A stretch of DNA of 64,000 bases from Arthrobacter sp. SX1312 (GCF_002929295.1 NZ_PJIM01000002.1:1012191-1076190), one strand, 5' to 3'; positions 17,038 through 26,042 are shown, numbered from the stretch's first letter. A program made the numbers and translations. Notes: a model not told the origin generated them from the sequence alone.

Positions 17038-18198
17038 TCAGGACGGCGAGGCGAGGAGGGGCTGGAACGCCAGCTCCGCGGCACCGACGAGCAGGAGCTC
17101 CGGGCCCAGCGCGGCGCGCCGCACCGTCACCCGCCCGGCCAGCGAGCCCGCATTGACGGCCTTCGCGAGCTGCTCGCCCCGGAAAGCGACGAGCGACCCG
17201 AGGAATCCGCCGAGGACGATCAGCTCCGGGTCGAAGATGTTGACGAAGTCCGTGAGCGCGACGGCGAGCAGTTCCAGCTGCCGGTCGGCCTCCACCCGCA
17301 CCGCCTCGGGCGGGTCGCCCGACAGCACGCGTTCGAGGGCCTCGATGCCGCCGCCGTCCAGTCCGGCCGCCTCCAGCAGCCGCTCGAGGCGGACCTCGGC
17401 GTCGAGGCAGCCCGCGCGCCCGCAGTGGCACGCCCGCCCGGCCGGGCCGACGAGCGTGTGGCCCAGCTCGCCTCCGTACCCCCGGCTGCCGACCAGCTGC
17501 GCGCCCCCGCTCACGATGCCCCCGCCGATACCGCTCGCGCTGCCGTTGAGGTAGACGGCGTCGTCGACGCCCAGCGCCGCGCCGAAGATGCTCTCGGCGA
17601 GCGATCCGAGGGAGGCGTCGTTCGCGGCCACGGCCGGCAGCCCGAGGGCGCCGCCGAAGGGGCCGGTGAGGTCGGCGTCGTGCCAGCCGAGGTGCGGCGC
17701 GACGAGCACGCGCCCCGTCCCCGCATTGACGAGCCCGGGCAGCGCGATCCCGGCTCCGAGCAGGCGGTCGAGCCCGGCCAGGGTGGGCTCGAGGCCCGCC
17801 ACGATCTCCTGCGTGAGCCCGACCGCGTCATCGAGCGAGGGGATGCCGCGGGTCTCGCGGCGCACCCTCGCGTGGACGTGGCCGCCCAGCCCCACGACGC
17901 CGACGGTCAGGGCATCGATGTCGGGATTGACGGCGATCACCGCGACGTCCGGGTTCGCCTGCACGATGGGGCTCGGACGGCCCACCCGGCCGCCGACGGG
18001 CGGTTCCGTCTCGCGGACGAGGTTCTTCTCGGTGAGCGCCGACACCAGGGCGCCCACGGTGGAGCGGTTGAAGCCGCTGCGCCGGGTGAGCTCGGAGCGG
18101 GACAGCGGTCCGTTGCGGTGGACCATCGTGAGGATCTGGGAGAGGTTCTGCGCGCGCAGGCCCTCGGTCCCGTTCGTCCCATTGGGTAGTGACCGCAC
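17038..18198 (-). CDS. ROK family transcriptional regulator (XylR/NagC-like)
   Basis: A 386-residue repressor. The N-terminal winged helix-turn-helix is at about 15-75 (SRSELTRRSGFNRSTVGALVSAL is split by helices). The ROK sugar-kinase-like domain follows, with the zinc motif CHCGRAGC near 260 and the GxxGxGGG-type loop before it. Start GTG at 18198. Members sense sugars and repress uptake or catabolic genes. It is the last gene of a minus-strand pair with a LacI regulator. The AT-rich inverted repeat before xylAB is of the kind ROK repressors use, so XylR is a reasonable guess, not shown. Confidence 0.85.
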   Translation of the reverse strand: MRSLPNGTNGTEGLRAQNLSQILTMVHRNGPLSRSELTRRSGFNRSTVGALVSALTEKNLVRETEPPVGGRVGRPSPIVQANPDVAVIAVNPDIDALTVGVVGLGGHVHARVRRETRGIPSLDDAVGLTQEIVAGLEPTLAGLDRLLGAGIALPGLVNAGTGRVLVAPHLGWHDADLTGPFGGALGLPAVAANDASLGSLAESIFGAALGVDDAVYLNGSASGIGGGIVSGGAQLVGSRGYGGELGHTLVGPAGRACHCGRAGCLDAEVRLERLLEAAGLDGGGIEALERVLSGDPPEAVRVEADRQLELLAVALTDFVNIFDPELIVLGGFLGSLVAFRGEQLAKAVNAGSLAGRVTVRRAALGPELLLVGAAELAFQPLLASPS

Positions 18199-18284
18199 AG
18201 CCTCGGGTTCTCCTTCGTCCTGCAGGAGCCTCCTGCGCGTTGCCTGGCCCTATCGTATCCAGACCCCTTCCGGCGGGCGGCCGG

Positions 18285-19343
18285 TCAGGCGCGCTGCTGC
18301 GCCGGTCGGGCTGCCCGTGCACGGGACGGGGGTGGCCCCGCGGTGCTCTGGCGCACCACGAGGCTCGTGGCGAGGTCGAGCCGGAGGTTGTTCGGCCGCT
18401 CGCCGTCCCGCAGCCGCAGGACCATGCGCGTGGCCTCCTCGGCCATCTGGATGAGCGGCTGATGCACCGTGGTCAGGGCGGGGCTGGACCACTGGGCCAG
18501 CTGCAGGTCGTCGTAGCCCACGATCGACAGCTCCTCGGGGACGCGGAGTCCGATCTGCCGGGCGGCGTCGAGCACCCCCAGCGCCTGCAGGTCGCTGCCG
18601 GCGAAGATCGCCGTGGGCGGCTGGGGGCCGCGCAGCAGCGAGAAGGCGTGGTCGCGTCCGCCGTCGACATGGAAGTTCCCGTACCGGATGAGGTCGGGGT
18701 CGATCGGCAGGGAGGCCATGCCCATGGCGGACCGGTAGCCGTCGATGCGGGCGAGGGAGCACATCATGTCCTCGGGTCCGCTGATCGCGCCGATCCGCGT
18801 GTGCCCGAGGTCGATCAGGTGGCGTGTGGCCATCATGCCGCCCGCCCAGTTGGCGGAGCCCACGGAGGGGACGTCCGGGGAGGGGTCCCCGGCAGGGTCG
18901 ATGATGACGAACGGGATGGAGCGGGCGTCCAGCTTGCCGCGGAAGTCCTGGGGCAGGTCGGAGAACACGAGGACCACGCCGGCGGGCCGCCGCGACATCA
19001 CACCCTCGATCCATTCGGACCCGGGGGCGTGCCGCGTGCCCGTCTCGGTCAGCACCACGCTCATGCCGTGCTCGCGGGCGACGTTCTCCACCCCGCGGAT
19101 GAGCTCGAGTGCCCAGGCGCTCTCGAGCTCGTGGAACACCAGTTCGACCAGGCCCGCCTTCGCCGCGGAGACCTTGCGCCGCCGGTAGCCGTGCTGCTCC
19201 AGGAGCTCCTCAACTTTCGCCCGGGTTGTCGGAGACACGTCGGCGCGTCCGTTGAGAACCTTCGAGATCGTGGACAGGGAGACACCGGCCACCGTCGCGA
19301 GCTGGGCGAGGGTGACACGCGGTTCTTTGGCCGGGATCGACAT
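18285..19343 (-). CDS. bxlR: LacI family regulator of the xylooligosaccharide operon (BxlR-like)
   Basis: A 352-residue LacI/GalR repressor. The helix-turn-helix is at about 9-35 (TLAQLATVAGVSLSTISKVL) followed by the hinge helix (GYRRRK near 60), then a periplasmic-binding-protein-like sensor domain (70-330) ending with VVRQST. The start is ATG at 19343, placing the DNA-binding domain at the N-terminus. It is divergent from a sugar ABC operon plus GH3 gene, the order bxlR-bxlEFG-bxlA described in Streptomyces, where the inducer is xylobiose. The symbol rests on this synteny. Confidence 0.85.
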   Translation of the reverse strand: MSIPAKEPRVTLAQLATVAGVSLSTISKVLNGRADVSPTTRAKVEELLEQHGYRRRKVSAAKAGLVELVFHELESAWALELIRGVENVAREHGMSVVLTETGTRHAPGSEWIEGVMSRRPAGVVLVFSDLPQDFRGKLDARSIPFVIIDPAGDPSPDVPSVGSANWAGGMMATRHLIDLGHTRIGAISGPEDMMCSLARIDGYRSAMGMASLPIDPDLIRYGNFHVDGGRDHAFSLLRGPQPPTAIFAGSDLQALGVLDAARQIGLRVPEELSIVGYDDLQLAQWSSPALTTVHQPLIQMAEEATRMVLRLRDGERPNNLRLDLATSLVVRQSTAGPPPSRARAARPAQQRA

Positions 19344-19422
19344 GACCCACAGCATACCCTCGCCGTTTTCCGCAGGGCAGGCTGCCGCTCGTCGCAGAAT
19401 GTGACCCGCTGCACAGCATGTC

Positions 19423-19452
19423 TTGCGTTTCCGGAGAGGCGCTACATACACT
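19423..19452 (+). promoter_or_regulatory. Possible promoter of the bxl-like operon
   Basis: TTGCGT at 19423-19428 and TACACT at 19447-19452 are separated by 18 bp. Transcription would start near 19460, placing the operators just downstream, where a LacI repressor would block elongation or initiation. Called by eye. Confidence 0.4.
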
Positions 19453-19468
19453 CAACGCATTACATAAC

Positions 19469-19498
19469 TTTCGGCCATATCGCCGAAACTTTCGAAAG
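19469..19498 (+). promoter_or_regulatory. Overlapping inverted repeats, likely LacI-type operator
   Basis: Three overlapping symmetric elements: TTTCGGC-N6-GCCGAAA (19469-19488), CGAAA-C-TTTCG (19484-19494) and CTTTCGAAAG (19489-19498). They end ten bases before the binding-protein start codon and overlap its GAAAGG ribosome binding site. LacI repressors of xylan and cellobiose genes bind short CGAAA/TTTCG-type repeats; that BxlR binds here is inferred. Confidence 0.65.
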
Positions 19499-19508
19499 GC
19501 GTTCAACG

Positions 19509-20810
19509 ATGAACAACCGAACCTGGATGTCCCGCAGTCTTGCGGGCACCGCGGTCCTGATGCTGGGCTTCACCCTCGCGGGGTGCGGTGGGGGAGGCGG
19601 AGACGCGTCGAGCCGGCCCGAGAACGAGCTGCACCTGGCCGTGTACGGCGACGCCAGCAACAAGGTCGAAGAGGCCATGGTGGCGAAGTTCAACGAGACC
19701 TCCGACGTGAAGATCGTGCTCGACACGATCCCCGGCGCGGACTACCAGACCAAGCTGCAGACCATCATCGACACCGAGTCGGCCCCCGACATCTTCTTCA
19801 ACTGGGGTGGTGGAAGCATCGCGAACTTCGTGAAGGCCGACCTGCTCATGCCTCTCGACGACTTCATCGAGGAGGACCCTCAGCTGAAGGAGGCCTTCCT
19901 GCCCTCCGTCTTCGAGACCGCCGTCATCGACGACAAGAGCTACGGCATCCCGATGCGCGGTACGCAGCCCGTGATGCTCTTCAACAACTCCGACGTGCTC
20001 GAGCAGGCCGGCATCGACGCACCCCCGGCCACCTGGGACGAACTGCTGGAGGCCGTCGAGAAGCTGAAGGCCGCAGGCGTGACCCCGATCGCGCTCGGCG
20101 GCGCGGACCAGTGGCCCACGCAGATGTGGTTCCAGTACGTCTTCGACCGCGTGGCGGGCGAGGATCTGTTCCAGGCCGCGCTCGACGGCGACACCAGCGT
20201 CTGGGACTCCGAGGAGAGCCGCGAGGCGCTGGGCAAGCTGCGCGAACTGATCGACGCCGGCGCCTTCGGGACCAACTTCGACTCCGTGAAGTTCACCGAC
20301 GGCGGGTCTCCCACGCTGCTCTCCAGCGGCCGGGCGGGCTTCGAGCTCATGGGCTCCTGGGCCTACGCGACCCACCTGGACGCGAACCCCGAGTTCGCGG
20401 AGAACGTGCTCAGCTACAGCGAGTTCCCCGCCATCGAGGGCGGCGAGGGCGACCCCGCCAACCTCGCCGGCAACACGAACAACTTCTACTCGGTCCACAA
20501 GGACACCCGGTACCCCGACGAGGTGGCCGAGTTCCTGAAGCTCATGTACTCGGACGAATTCGTGCAGGAGCAGATCGCCATCGGCAACCTGCCCACCACC
20601 ACCAACACCGAGGAGTTCCTCGATGAGGCCTCCAACCCCGAGTACGCGAAGTACCAGTTCGACCTCGTGCAGGACGCCCCGCACTTCCAGCTCTCCTGGG
20701 ACCAGGCGTACCCGCCCGAGGCCACGGTGACCATCCACACGGCCATCGCGCAGTTCTTCAGCGGCCAGATCGATGAAGACGGCTTCATCCAGGCCATGCA
20801 GGGCCTGTAG
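19509..20810 (+). CDS. bxlE: Sugar ABC transporter substrate-binding lipoprotein
   Basis: A 433-residue extracellular solute-binding protein (family 1, carbohydrate). The signal peptide ends in LAGC (Cys26), so it is lipid-anchored on the outer face of the membrane. The mature part has the usual two-lobe pattern (GDASNKVEEAMVAKFNE, DIFFNWGGG, WDELLEAVEKLKAAG). The ATG at 19509 has GAAAGG before it; the much longer open frame upstream is antisense to the regulator. By position it should bind xylobiose or related oligomers for the two permeases downstream. Confidence 0.92.
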   Translation: MNNRTWMSRSLAGTAVLMLGFTLAGCGGGGGDASSRPENELHLAVYGDASNKVEEAMVAKFNETSDVKIVLDTIPGADYQTKLQTIIDTESAPDIFFNWGGGSIANFVKADLLMPLDDFIEEDPQLKEAFLPSVFETAVIDDKSYGIPMRGTQPVMLFNNSDVLEQAGIDAPPATWDELLEAVEKLKAAGVTPIALGGADQWPTQMWFQYVFDRVAGEDLFQAALDGDTSVWDSEESREALGKLRELIDAGAFGTNFDSVKFTDGGSPTLLSSGRAGFELMGSWAYATHLDANPEFAENVLSYSEFPAIEGGEGDPANLAGNTNNFYSVHKDTRYPDEVAEFLKLMYSDEFVQEQIAIGNLPTTTNTEEFLDEASNPEYAKYQFDLVQDAPHFQLSWDQAYPPEATVTIHTAIAQFFSGQIDEDGFIQAMQGL

Positions 20811-20818
20811 GACACACC

Positions 20819-21766
20819 ATGACAACGCTTGCAACGCGCAGGCAGGCGACGCCGGGCGGCTCCACACCGAGCCGCCCGGCCCGCCGGGGCGCCTCCTCCG
20901 TGGGGCGCCCCGGCTTCGCCTGGGCCCTGCCCGCCACCATCTTCTTCGCCCTCTTCGCCCTCGTGCCGCTGGCCGCGGTCGCCGTGCTGTCCTTCACCTC
21001 ATGGAGCGGCCTCGGGGATCCCGAATTCGTGGGACTCGAGAACTGGAAGACGCTGATCGCCGATCCGGTGATGCTGAAGAGCCTCTGGCTCAGCCTCCTG
21101 TTCATCGTCCTCGGTGTCATCACGCAGACACCGCTGAGCATCCTGCTCGGCGTGTGGGCCGCCGGCAACCAGCGCAACCGCGCCGTCCTCAGCGCCATCT
21201 ACTTCATCCCGCTGCTGCTCTCCTCGGCGGCCATCTCCGTCCTGTGGCGGGCCCTCCTCGATCCGAACTTCGGCATCCCGGGCCAGCTGCCCTGGCTCTT
21301 CGGGGACGGCAACCTGCTCGGCACGCAGGCCGGCGCGATCGGCGTCCTGATCTTCGTCGGGATGTGGCAGTTCACGCCCTTCCACACCCTCATCTACCAG
21401 GGTGCGGCCAAGAACATCCCGGCCGTGCTCTACCAGGCCGCGTCGATCGACGGCGCGGGCATGGTGCGGCAGTTCTTCTCCATCACGCTGCCGCAGCTGC
21501 GGAACACGGCGATCACCTCGATCATCCTCATGGTGGTCGGCGGTCTGACGACCTTCGAGACGGTGCTCATCCTGACCAACGGCGGACCCGGCACGGACAC
21601 CACGATCACCGCCTTCTACATGTACCAGACGGCGTTCCAGAGCTTCGACTTCGGTGTCGGCAGCGCGATCGCCCTGGTGCTCGTCGTCGTCGCGACCCTG
21701 ATCTCCCTCGTGGTGGTCAAGGTGTCCGGCTACGACAAGATGAACAGCTCGCTGGAAGGCCTCTGA
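20819..21766 (+). CDS. bxlF: Sugar ABC transporter permease (first)
   Basis: A 315-residue inner-membrane permease of the MalF/UgpA type. A basic N-terminal tail (1-35) precedes six transmembrane segments. The EAA-like loop that contacts the ATPase is AASIDGAGMVRQFFSITLPQL at about 202-222. It starts eight bases after the binding-protein stop and overlaps the next permease by one base (TGATG), so the genes are cotranscribed and probably translationally coupled. No ATPase gene is in the window; many actinobacterial sugar importers share the multitask ATPase MsiK. Confidence 0.92.
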   Translation: MTTLATRRQATPGGSTPSRPARRGASSVGRPGFAWALPATIFFALFALVPLAAVAVLSFTSWSGLGDPEFVGLENWKTLIADPVMLKSLWLSLLFIVLGVITQTPLSILLGVWAAGNQRNRAVLSAIYFIPLLLSSAAISVLWRALLDPNFGIPGQLPWLFGDGNLLGTQAGAIGVLIFVGMWQFTPFHTLIYQGAAKNIPAVLYQAASIDGAGMVRQFFSITLPQLRNTAITSIILMVVGGLTTFETVLILTNGGPGTDTTITAFYMYQTAFQSFDFGVGSAIALVLVVVATLISLVVVKVSGYDKMNSSLEGL

Positions 21767-22584
21767 TGAAAACGCGCCCCAACTACGTCGCCGGTATCGG
21801 CTCCTTCGTCTGGCTGCTGATCGTCGCGATCCCGCTGTACGTGATGCTCTCGGGCACCTTCCAGACACGGGAGGAGTTCGGCGACAACGGACCGCTGTCC
21901 TTCCCCACGAGCTTCACGCTGCAGAACTACGCGGATGCGATCATGAGCGGGTTCGGCCGGTACTTCCTCAACACCGTCGTGGTGACGGTCGGTGTCGTCG
22001 CGATCGTCCTCCTGCTCGTCCCGCCGCTCAGCTACGCGATCGTGCGGAGCCAGAGCAGGGCGGCGTCGTTCGTGTTCCGGTTCTTCCTGCTGGGCCTCGC
22101 CATCCCCGCGCAGGCCGTGATCGTCCCGGTGTTCTACCTGATCAACTCCGTCGGGCTCTACGACAACCTGATCGGCATCATCCTGCCCACCGCGGCGTTC
22201 GCCCTGCCGATCTGCACGCTCATCCTGAGCGGCACCATGCGCGACATCACGGGAGAGTTGTACGAGGCGATGGCGATGGACGGGGCCAGCCCCGCGCGCG
22301 CCTTCTTCCGGCTCGTCCTCCCGCTGTCCAAGGGCGGGATCTCCACGATCGCGGTCTTCTCCGCCCTCCAGGCATGGAACGGCTTCCTGTTCCCCCTGAT
22401 CCTGACCCAGTCCGAGAGCACCCGCGTGGTGACCCTCGGCCTCTTCAACTTCCAGACCCAGTACGGCATCAACATCCCGGGGCTGCTCGCCGCGGTGACC
22501 CTCTCGATGGTGCCCGTCCTGCTCGTCTACCTCTTCGCGCGCCGCGCGCTTGTCCAGGGCCTCATGGGCGCTGGCGGAAAGTGA
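21766..22584 (+). CDS. bxlG: Sugar ABC transporter permease (second)
   Basis: A 272-residue permease of the MalG/UgpE type with six transmembrane segments. The EAA loop is YEAMAMDGASPARAFFRLVLP at about 166-186. It starts inside the stop codon of the first permease (TGATG), so it pairs with that protein to form the channel. The frame runs open far upstream, but there it is out of frame with the first permease and is not used. The GH3 gene begins two bases after its stop. Confidence 0.92.
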   Translation: MKTRPNYVAGIGSFVWLLIVAIPLYVMLSGTFQTREEFGDNGPLSFPTSFTLQNYADAIMSGFGRYFLNTVVVTVGVVAIVLLLVPPLSYAIVRSQSRAASFVFRFFLLGLAIPAQAVIVPVFYLINSVGLYDNLIGIILPTAAFALPICTLILSGTMRDITGELYEAMAMDGASPARAFFRLVLPLSKGGISTIAVFSALQAWNGFLFPLILTQSESTRVVTLGLFNFQTQYGINIPGLLAAVTLSMVPVLLVYLFARRALVQGLMGAGGK

Positions 22585-22586
22585 TC

Positions 22587-24923
22587 ATGACCGAGACAAC
22601 ACTGAACGACGCCCCCTGGCGGGACACCGCCGCCGCCCCCGCAGACCGCGTCGAGACCCTGATCGGGGCGATGACCCTCCGCGAGAAGGTCGCCCAGCTG
22701 GTCGGCGTGTGGGTCGGCGCCAACACCGAGGGCGGGGAGGTGGCCCCGCACCAGCACGAGATGAACGAGGCCGTGGACCTCGACGACCTCCTGCCGCACG
22801 GCCTCGGACAGCTGACGCGCCCCTTCGGCACCGCACCGGTGGAACCCGGCCTCGGCGCGCTGTCCCTGCAGCGCTCGCAGGAGCGGATCGCGGCCGCGAA
22901 CCGCTTCGGCATCCCCGCCCTCGTGCACGAGGAGTGCCTCGCCGGCTTCGCCGCCTGGAAGGCGACGGCGTACCCGGTACCCCTCGCCTGGGGTGCCACG
23001 TTCAACCCGGACCTGGTCCGGAGCATGTCCTCCGCGATCGGCGCCGACCTCCGCTCGGTGGGCGTGCACCAGGGCCTCGCCCCCGTGCTCGACGTCGTCC
23101 GCGACGCCCGCTGGGGCCGGGTCGAGGAGACCATCGGCGAGGACCCCTACCTCATCGGCACCATCGCGACCGCCTACGTCCAGGGGCTCGAGCGGGCCGG
23201 GATCGTGGCCACGCTCAAGCACTTCGTCGGCTATTCGGCGTCGAAGGCGGGCCGGAACCTCGCCCCCGTGTCCATCGGCGACCGCGAGCGGGCGGACGTG
23301 CTCCTGCCGCCGTTCGAGATGGCCATCCGCGAATCCGGCGTGCGCTCGGTGATGCACGCGTACACGGACATCGACGGCGTACCGACGGCGGCCGACGCGT
23401 CCCTCCTGACCGCCCTGCTCCGCGAGACCTGGGGCTTCGACGGCACCGTGGTGGCCGACTACTTCGGCATCGCGTTCCTCAAGGAGCTCCACCGCGTCGC
23501 CGCGACCCTCGGTGAAGCAGCCGGCGCGGCACTCACGGCAGGGGTCGACGTCGAGCTGCCCACCATCCACACCTTCGGTGAGCACCTGATCGCGGAGATC
23601 GACGGCGGCCGGCTCGACGAGGGCCTGGTGGACCGCGCGCTCCGGCGGGTGCTGCGGCAGAAGCTGGACCTGGGCCTCCTCGACGCGGACTGGTCGCCCG
23701 TCCCGCCGGCACTCCAGGGCGGCGGCGCACCGGTGGTCGACCTCGACTCCCCGGGTAACCGGGCCATCGCCCGCGAGCTCGCCGAGCAGTCGATCGTCCT
23801 GGTCCTCAACGAGGGCATCCTCCCGCTCGCCGCCACGCCGCGCATCGGGCTCATCGGGCCGAACGCGGACACGCATCGCGCCTTCCTCGGCTGCTACTCG
23901 TTCCCGGCACATGTCGGCGAGCAGCACCCCGACGTCGAGATCGGCCTCGCCATCCCGACGGTCGCCGAAGCGCTCCAGGGCGAGTTCCCGGACAGCGACA
24001 TCACCATCGCTGCCGGCTGCACCATCGACGGGAGCGCGACCACGGGCTTCGACGAGGCGCTCGCCGTCGCGCAGGGCTCCGACGTCGTCGTCGCCGTCCT
24101 CGGCGACCGGGCCGGCCTGTTCGGGCGCGGCACCAGCGGCGAGGGGTGCGACGCCGAATCGCTGGAGCTCCCGGGCGTCCAGCAGCAGCTCCTCGACGGG
24201 CTGCTCGCGACGGGGAAGCCCGTCGTCGTCGTCCTGCTGACCGGGCGGCCGTACGCGCTCGGCGCAGCGGCGGACGGCGCGGCCGCGATCGTCCAGGGAT
24301 TCTTCCCCGGCGAGGAGGGCGCAGCCGCCGTCGCCGGTGTGCTGAGCGGGCGGATCAACCCGGCCGGGCGCCTGCCCGTCAGCATCCCGGGGTCGCCGGG
24401 CGCCCAGCCGTCCACCTATCTGGCCGCGCCGCTCGCGCAGGCGAGCGGGGTGTCGAACATCGATCCGACGGCGGCCTTCGCTTTCGGTCACGGCTTGGGC
24501 TACACCCGGTTCGCCTGGTCGGATGCGGCGGCGACCGCCGAGACCGCGGCGACCGACGGCGAGGTGGACGTCCACGTGACGGTCACGAACACCGGGGAGC
24601 GCGACGGCGTCGAGGTGGTGCAGCTGTACCTGCACGATCCGGTGGCGTCCGTCGTACGACCGGTGCAGCGCCTGATCGGCTACGCGCGGGTCGCTCTCGG
24701 TGCGGGGGCCTCGGCCAGGATCACCTTCACGGTCCCGGCCGATGTCACGTCCTTCACCGGCAGGGACGGCGGGCGGATCGTCGAACCGGGAGCGCTCGAG
24801 TTGCGCCTGGGGGCATCGAGCAGCGATCTCCGCGCAGCCCTGCCCCTCACCCTGACCGGGGGCGTGCGGTCGGTGGACCACACACGCCGGCTGCACTGCG
24901 GCGTGCAGGTCACGGCACTCTGA
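22587..24923 (+). CDS. bxlA: Glycoside hydrolase family 3, probable beta-xylosidase
   Basis: A 778-residue enzyme without signal peptide, so cytoplasmic. The GH3 N-terminal barrel holds the nucleophile Asp291 in GTVVADYFG; KHFVGYS and the catalytic-loop residues before it are intact. The (alpha/beta)6 sandwich follows (about 390-620), then a fibronectin III-like domain (about 660-760). It starts two bases after the second permease and closes the operon, so it should cleave imported oligosaccharides. Operon context favours beta-xylosidase over beta-glucosidase; the sequence alone does not settle it. Confidence 0.9.
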   Translation: MTETTLNDAPWRDTAAAPADRVETLIGAMTLREKVAQLVGVWVGANTEGGEVAPHQHEMNEAVDLDDLLPHGLGQLTRPFGTAPVEPGLGALSLQRSQERIAAANRFGIPALVHEECLAGFAAWKATAYPVPLAWGATFNPDLVRSMSSAIGADLRSVGVHQGLAPVLDVVRDARWGRVEETIGEDPYLIGTIATAYVQGLERAGIVATLKHFVGYSASKAGRNLAPVSIGDRERADVLLPPFEMAIRESGVRSVMHAYTDIDGVPTAADASLLTALLRETWGFDGTVVADYFGIAFLKELHRVAATLGEAAGAALTAGVDVELPTIHTFGEHLIAEIDGGRLDEGLVDRALRRVLRQKLDLGLLDADWSPVPPALQGGGAPVVDLDSPGNRAIARELAEQSIVLVLNEGILPLAATPRIGLIGPNADTHRAFLGCYSFPAHVGEQHPDVEIGLAIPTVAEALQGEFPDSDITIAAGCTIDGSATTGFDEALAVAQGSDVVVAVLGDRAGLFGRGTSGEGCDAESLELPGVQQQLLDGLLATGKPVVVVLLTGRPYALGAAADGAAAIVQGFFPGEEGAAAVAGVLSGRINPAGRLPVSIPGSPGAQPSTYLAAPLAQASGVSNIDPTAAFAFGHGLGYTRFAWSDAAATAETAATDGEVDVHVTVTNTGERDGVEVVQLYLHDPVASVVRPVQRLIGYARVALGAGASARITFTVPADVTSFTGRDGGRIVEPGALELRLGASSSDLRAALPLTLTGGVRSVDHTRRLHCGVQVTAL

Positions 24924-24943
24924 CGGGAACGTCGCCCGGCGAC

Positions 24944-24973
24944 GACCCGCGCCTGCTCCGGCGGGCGCGGGTC
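24944..24973 (+). terminator. Terminator after the GH3 gene
   Basis: GACCCGCGCC and GGCGCGGGTC form a perfect 10-bp stem with a 10-base loop, 20 bp after the GH3 stop. It also lies just past the end of the convergent 99-residue gene. Confidence 0.7.
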
Positions 24974-24995
24974 ACGCTCGGGCCGGCCGGGTGGC

Positions 24996-25295
24996 CTACT
25001 CGTCAGCCGGGGCCCCACCGCAGGGGGCCGCGGGCGGGCGCTGGTCCGCTGACGGACCCTGCACGTATTCGGCCCTGGGTCGTCGGGGGAGATCGTCGAT
25101 CAGTTCGTTCAGGGCCAGTGCCACGGTGTTGCCCTCGCCCTGGGGGATCGGGAGCATGCCGTGCAGGTAGGCGTCCAGCTCGAATTCCGTGAGGTATCCA
25201 CCGATGCTGAAGTAATGGAGCCACAGGTCGCCGGCGGTCAGTTCCGCGTGATGGGCTGCAAGCCAGGAGCTCTGCTGCTGGGTCTGCGAGGTCAT
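24996..25295 (-). CDS. Hypothetical protein (99 residues)
   Basis: A 99-residue soluble protein that I do not recognise. The N-terminal 65 residues look folded and helical, with aromatic residues (SWLAAHHAEL, DLWLHYFSIGGYL, YLHGMLPIP); the last 30 are Pro/Arg/Ala-rich and probably disordered, ending with a single Cys. The start is taken at ATG 25295, preceded by a weak AGG; the open frame upstream to 25556 is Cys- and Pro-rich without protein character. It is divergent from the small membrane protein at 25594. The sequence looks like a conserved short actinobacterial family, but no function can be proposed. Confidence 0.65.
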   Translation of the reverse strand: MTSQTQQQSSWLAAHHAELTAGDLWLHYFSIGGYLTEFELDAYLHGMLPIPQGEGNTVALALNELIDDLPRRPRAEYVQGPSADQRPPAAPCGGAPADE

Positions 25296-25593
25296 GAAAT
25301 GCCTGCTCAGGCTTCGACCGGTGAACGATTCATGTCCGTGCTCTTGAAAACACCACCGGGGAACCGGAACAGCCCCAGGCGGACACTTAGTGCAAGCAAG
25401 CCTACCTTCTGCGAGGAGGCGCTGGTGGGCGGATCCGAAGTAGTAAGCCATCTTGCTATTCTGGTCCCGACACCGTAGCGTCAAGGGTGTGGGGCGGTCG
25501 TAGAGCACACTGCGGACCTCCCGCCCGCACAGGACGAGCCCGATCAGGGCGTCCATCGCCGGAATCCGGCCCCCCTTTCTTCAGGAGAATCCC
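25296..25593. other. Intergenic region, divergent
   Basis: Nearly 300 bp between the divergent 99-residue gene and the small membrane protein gene. Base composition is less GC-rich than the coding neighbours around 25390-25480. A TATTCT at about 25457 could be a plus-strand -10 box, which would give a leader of about 125 bases. No palindromic operator or tRNA is seen. Confidence 0.4.
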
Positions 25594-25896
25594 TTGGCTA
25601 ACAACAACGCGCACAACAACGCCCACTCGAACAACACCGGCACCGGTGATCATGCGGTGGAGACCCGCCGCTCGACCGAGACGAAGGCCTCCACCAAGAC
25701 CACCGAGTTCTTCGCCTATGTCGCCATGGTCCTTGCCACGGTCATCACCTCCGTGATGGTCGGTAATGGCGAAGGTGGCGGCGACGACATCTTCGACGGG
25801 CGCGACGCCATGCAGCTGATCACGTACCTGACCATCGGCTACATGGTGTCCCGCGGACTGGCGAAGTCCGGAAGCCGCGAGTACTACAACGCATAG
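25594..25896 (+). CDS. Small conserved actinobacterial membrane protein
   Basis: A 100-residue protein. The N-terminus is Asn/His-rich and polar (MANNNAHNNAHSNN), followed by two transmembrane segments at about 45-58 and 74-88 separated by a Gly/Asp-rich loop (GNGEGGGDDIFDGRD). It ends with MVSRGLAKSGSREYY, a motif that recurs in small actinobacterial proteins of unknown role. The start is TTG at 25594, supported by CAGGAG seven bases before it. A strong hairpin follows the stop, so it is probably monocistronic. Confidence 0.8.
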   Translation: MANNNAHNNAHSNNTGTGDHAVETRRSTETKASTKTTEFFAYVAMVLATVITSVMVGNGEGGGDDIFDGRDAMQLITYLTIGYMVSRGLAKSGSREYYNA

Positions 25897-25906
25897 CCCG
25901 CATCGT

Positions 25907-25940
25907 CATCCCCGTGCCTGGAATCCCAGGCACGGGGATG
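25907..25940 (+). terminator. Terminator after the small membrane protein gene
   Basis: CATCCCCGTGCCTGG pairs perfectly with CCAGGCACGGGGATG around a four-base AATC loop, beginning ten bases after the stop. A 15-bp stem makes this one of the strongest in the window. Confidence 0.85.
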
Positions 25941-26042
25941 AGCTGTATCCCGCGCACCTGCCCGCTCGATCCTGACGGCCACCGGTCAGCGCCGCACCGA
26001 CCCTGACCCGCGCAGTACCCGTCACGACCGCCAAGGACCTTC

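Noticed and set aside
18189-20810. 873-residue frame extending the sugar-binding protein upstream
   Set aside because: The upstream part is antisense to the LacI regulator. The lipoprotein signal and ribosome site are at 19509.
22527-24896. 789-residue frame antisense to the GH3 gene
   Set aside because: Shadow of a real gene: no motifs, and a composition typical of the opposite strand of high-GC coding.
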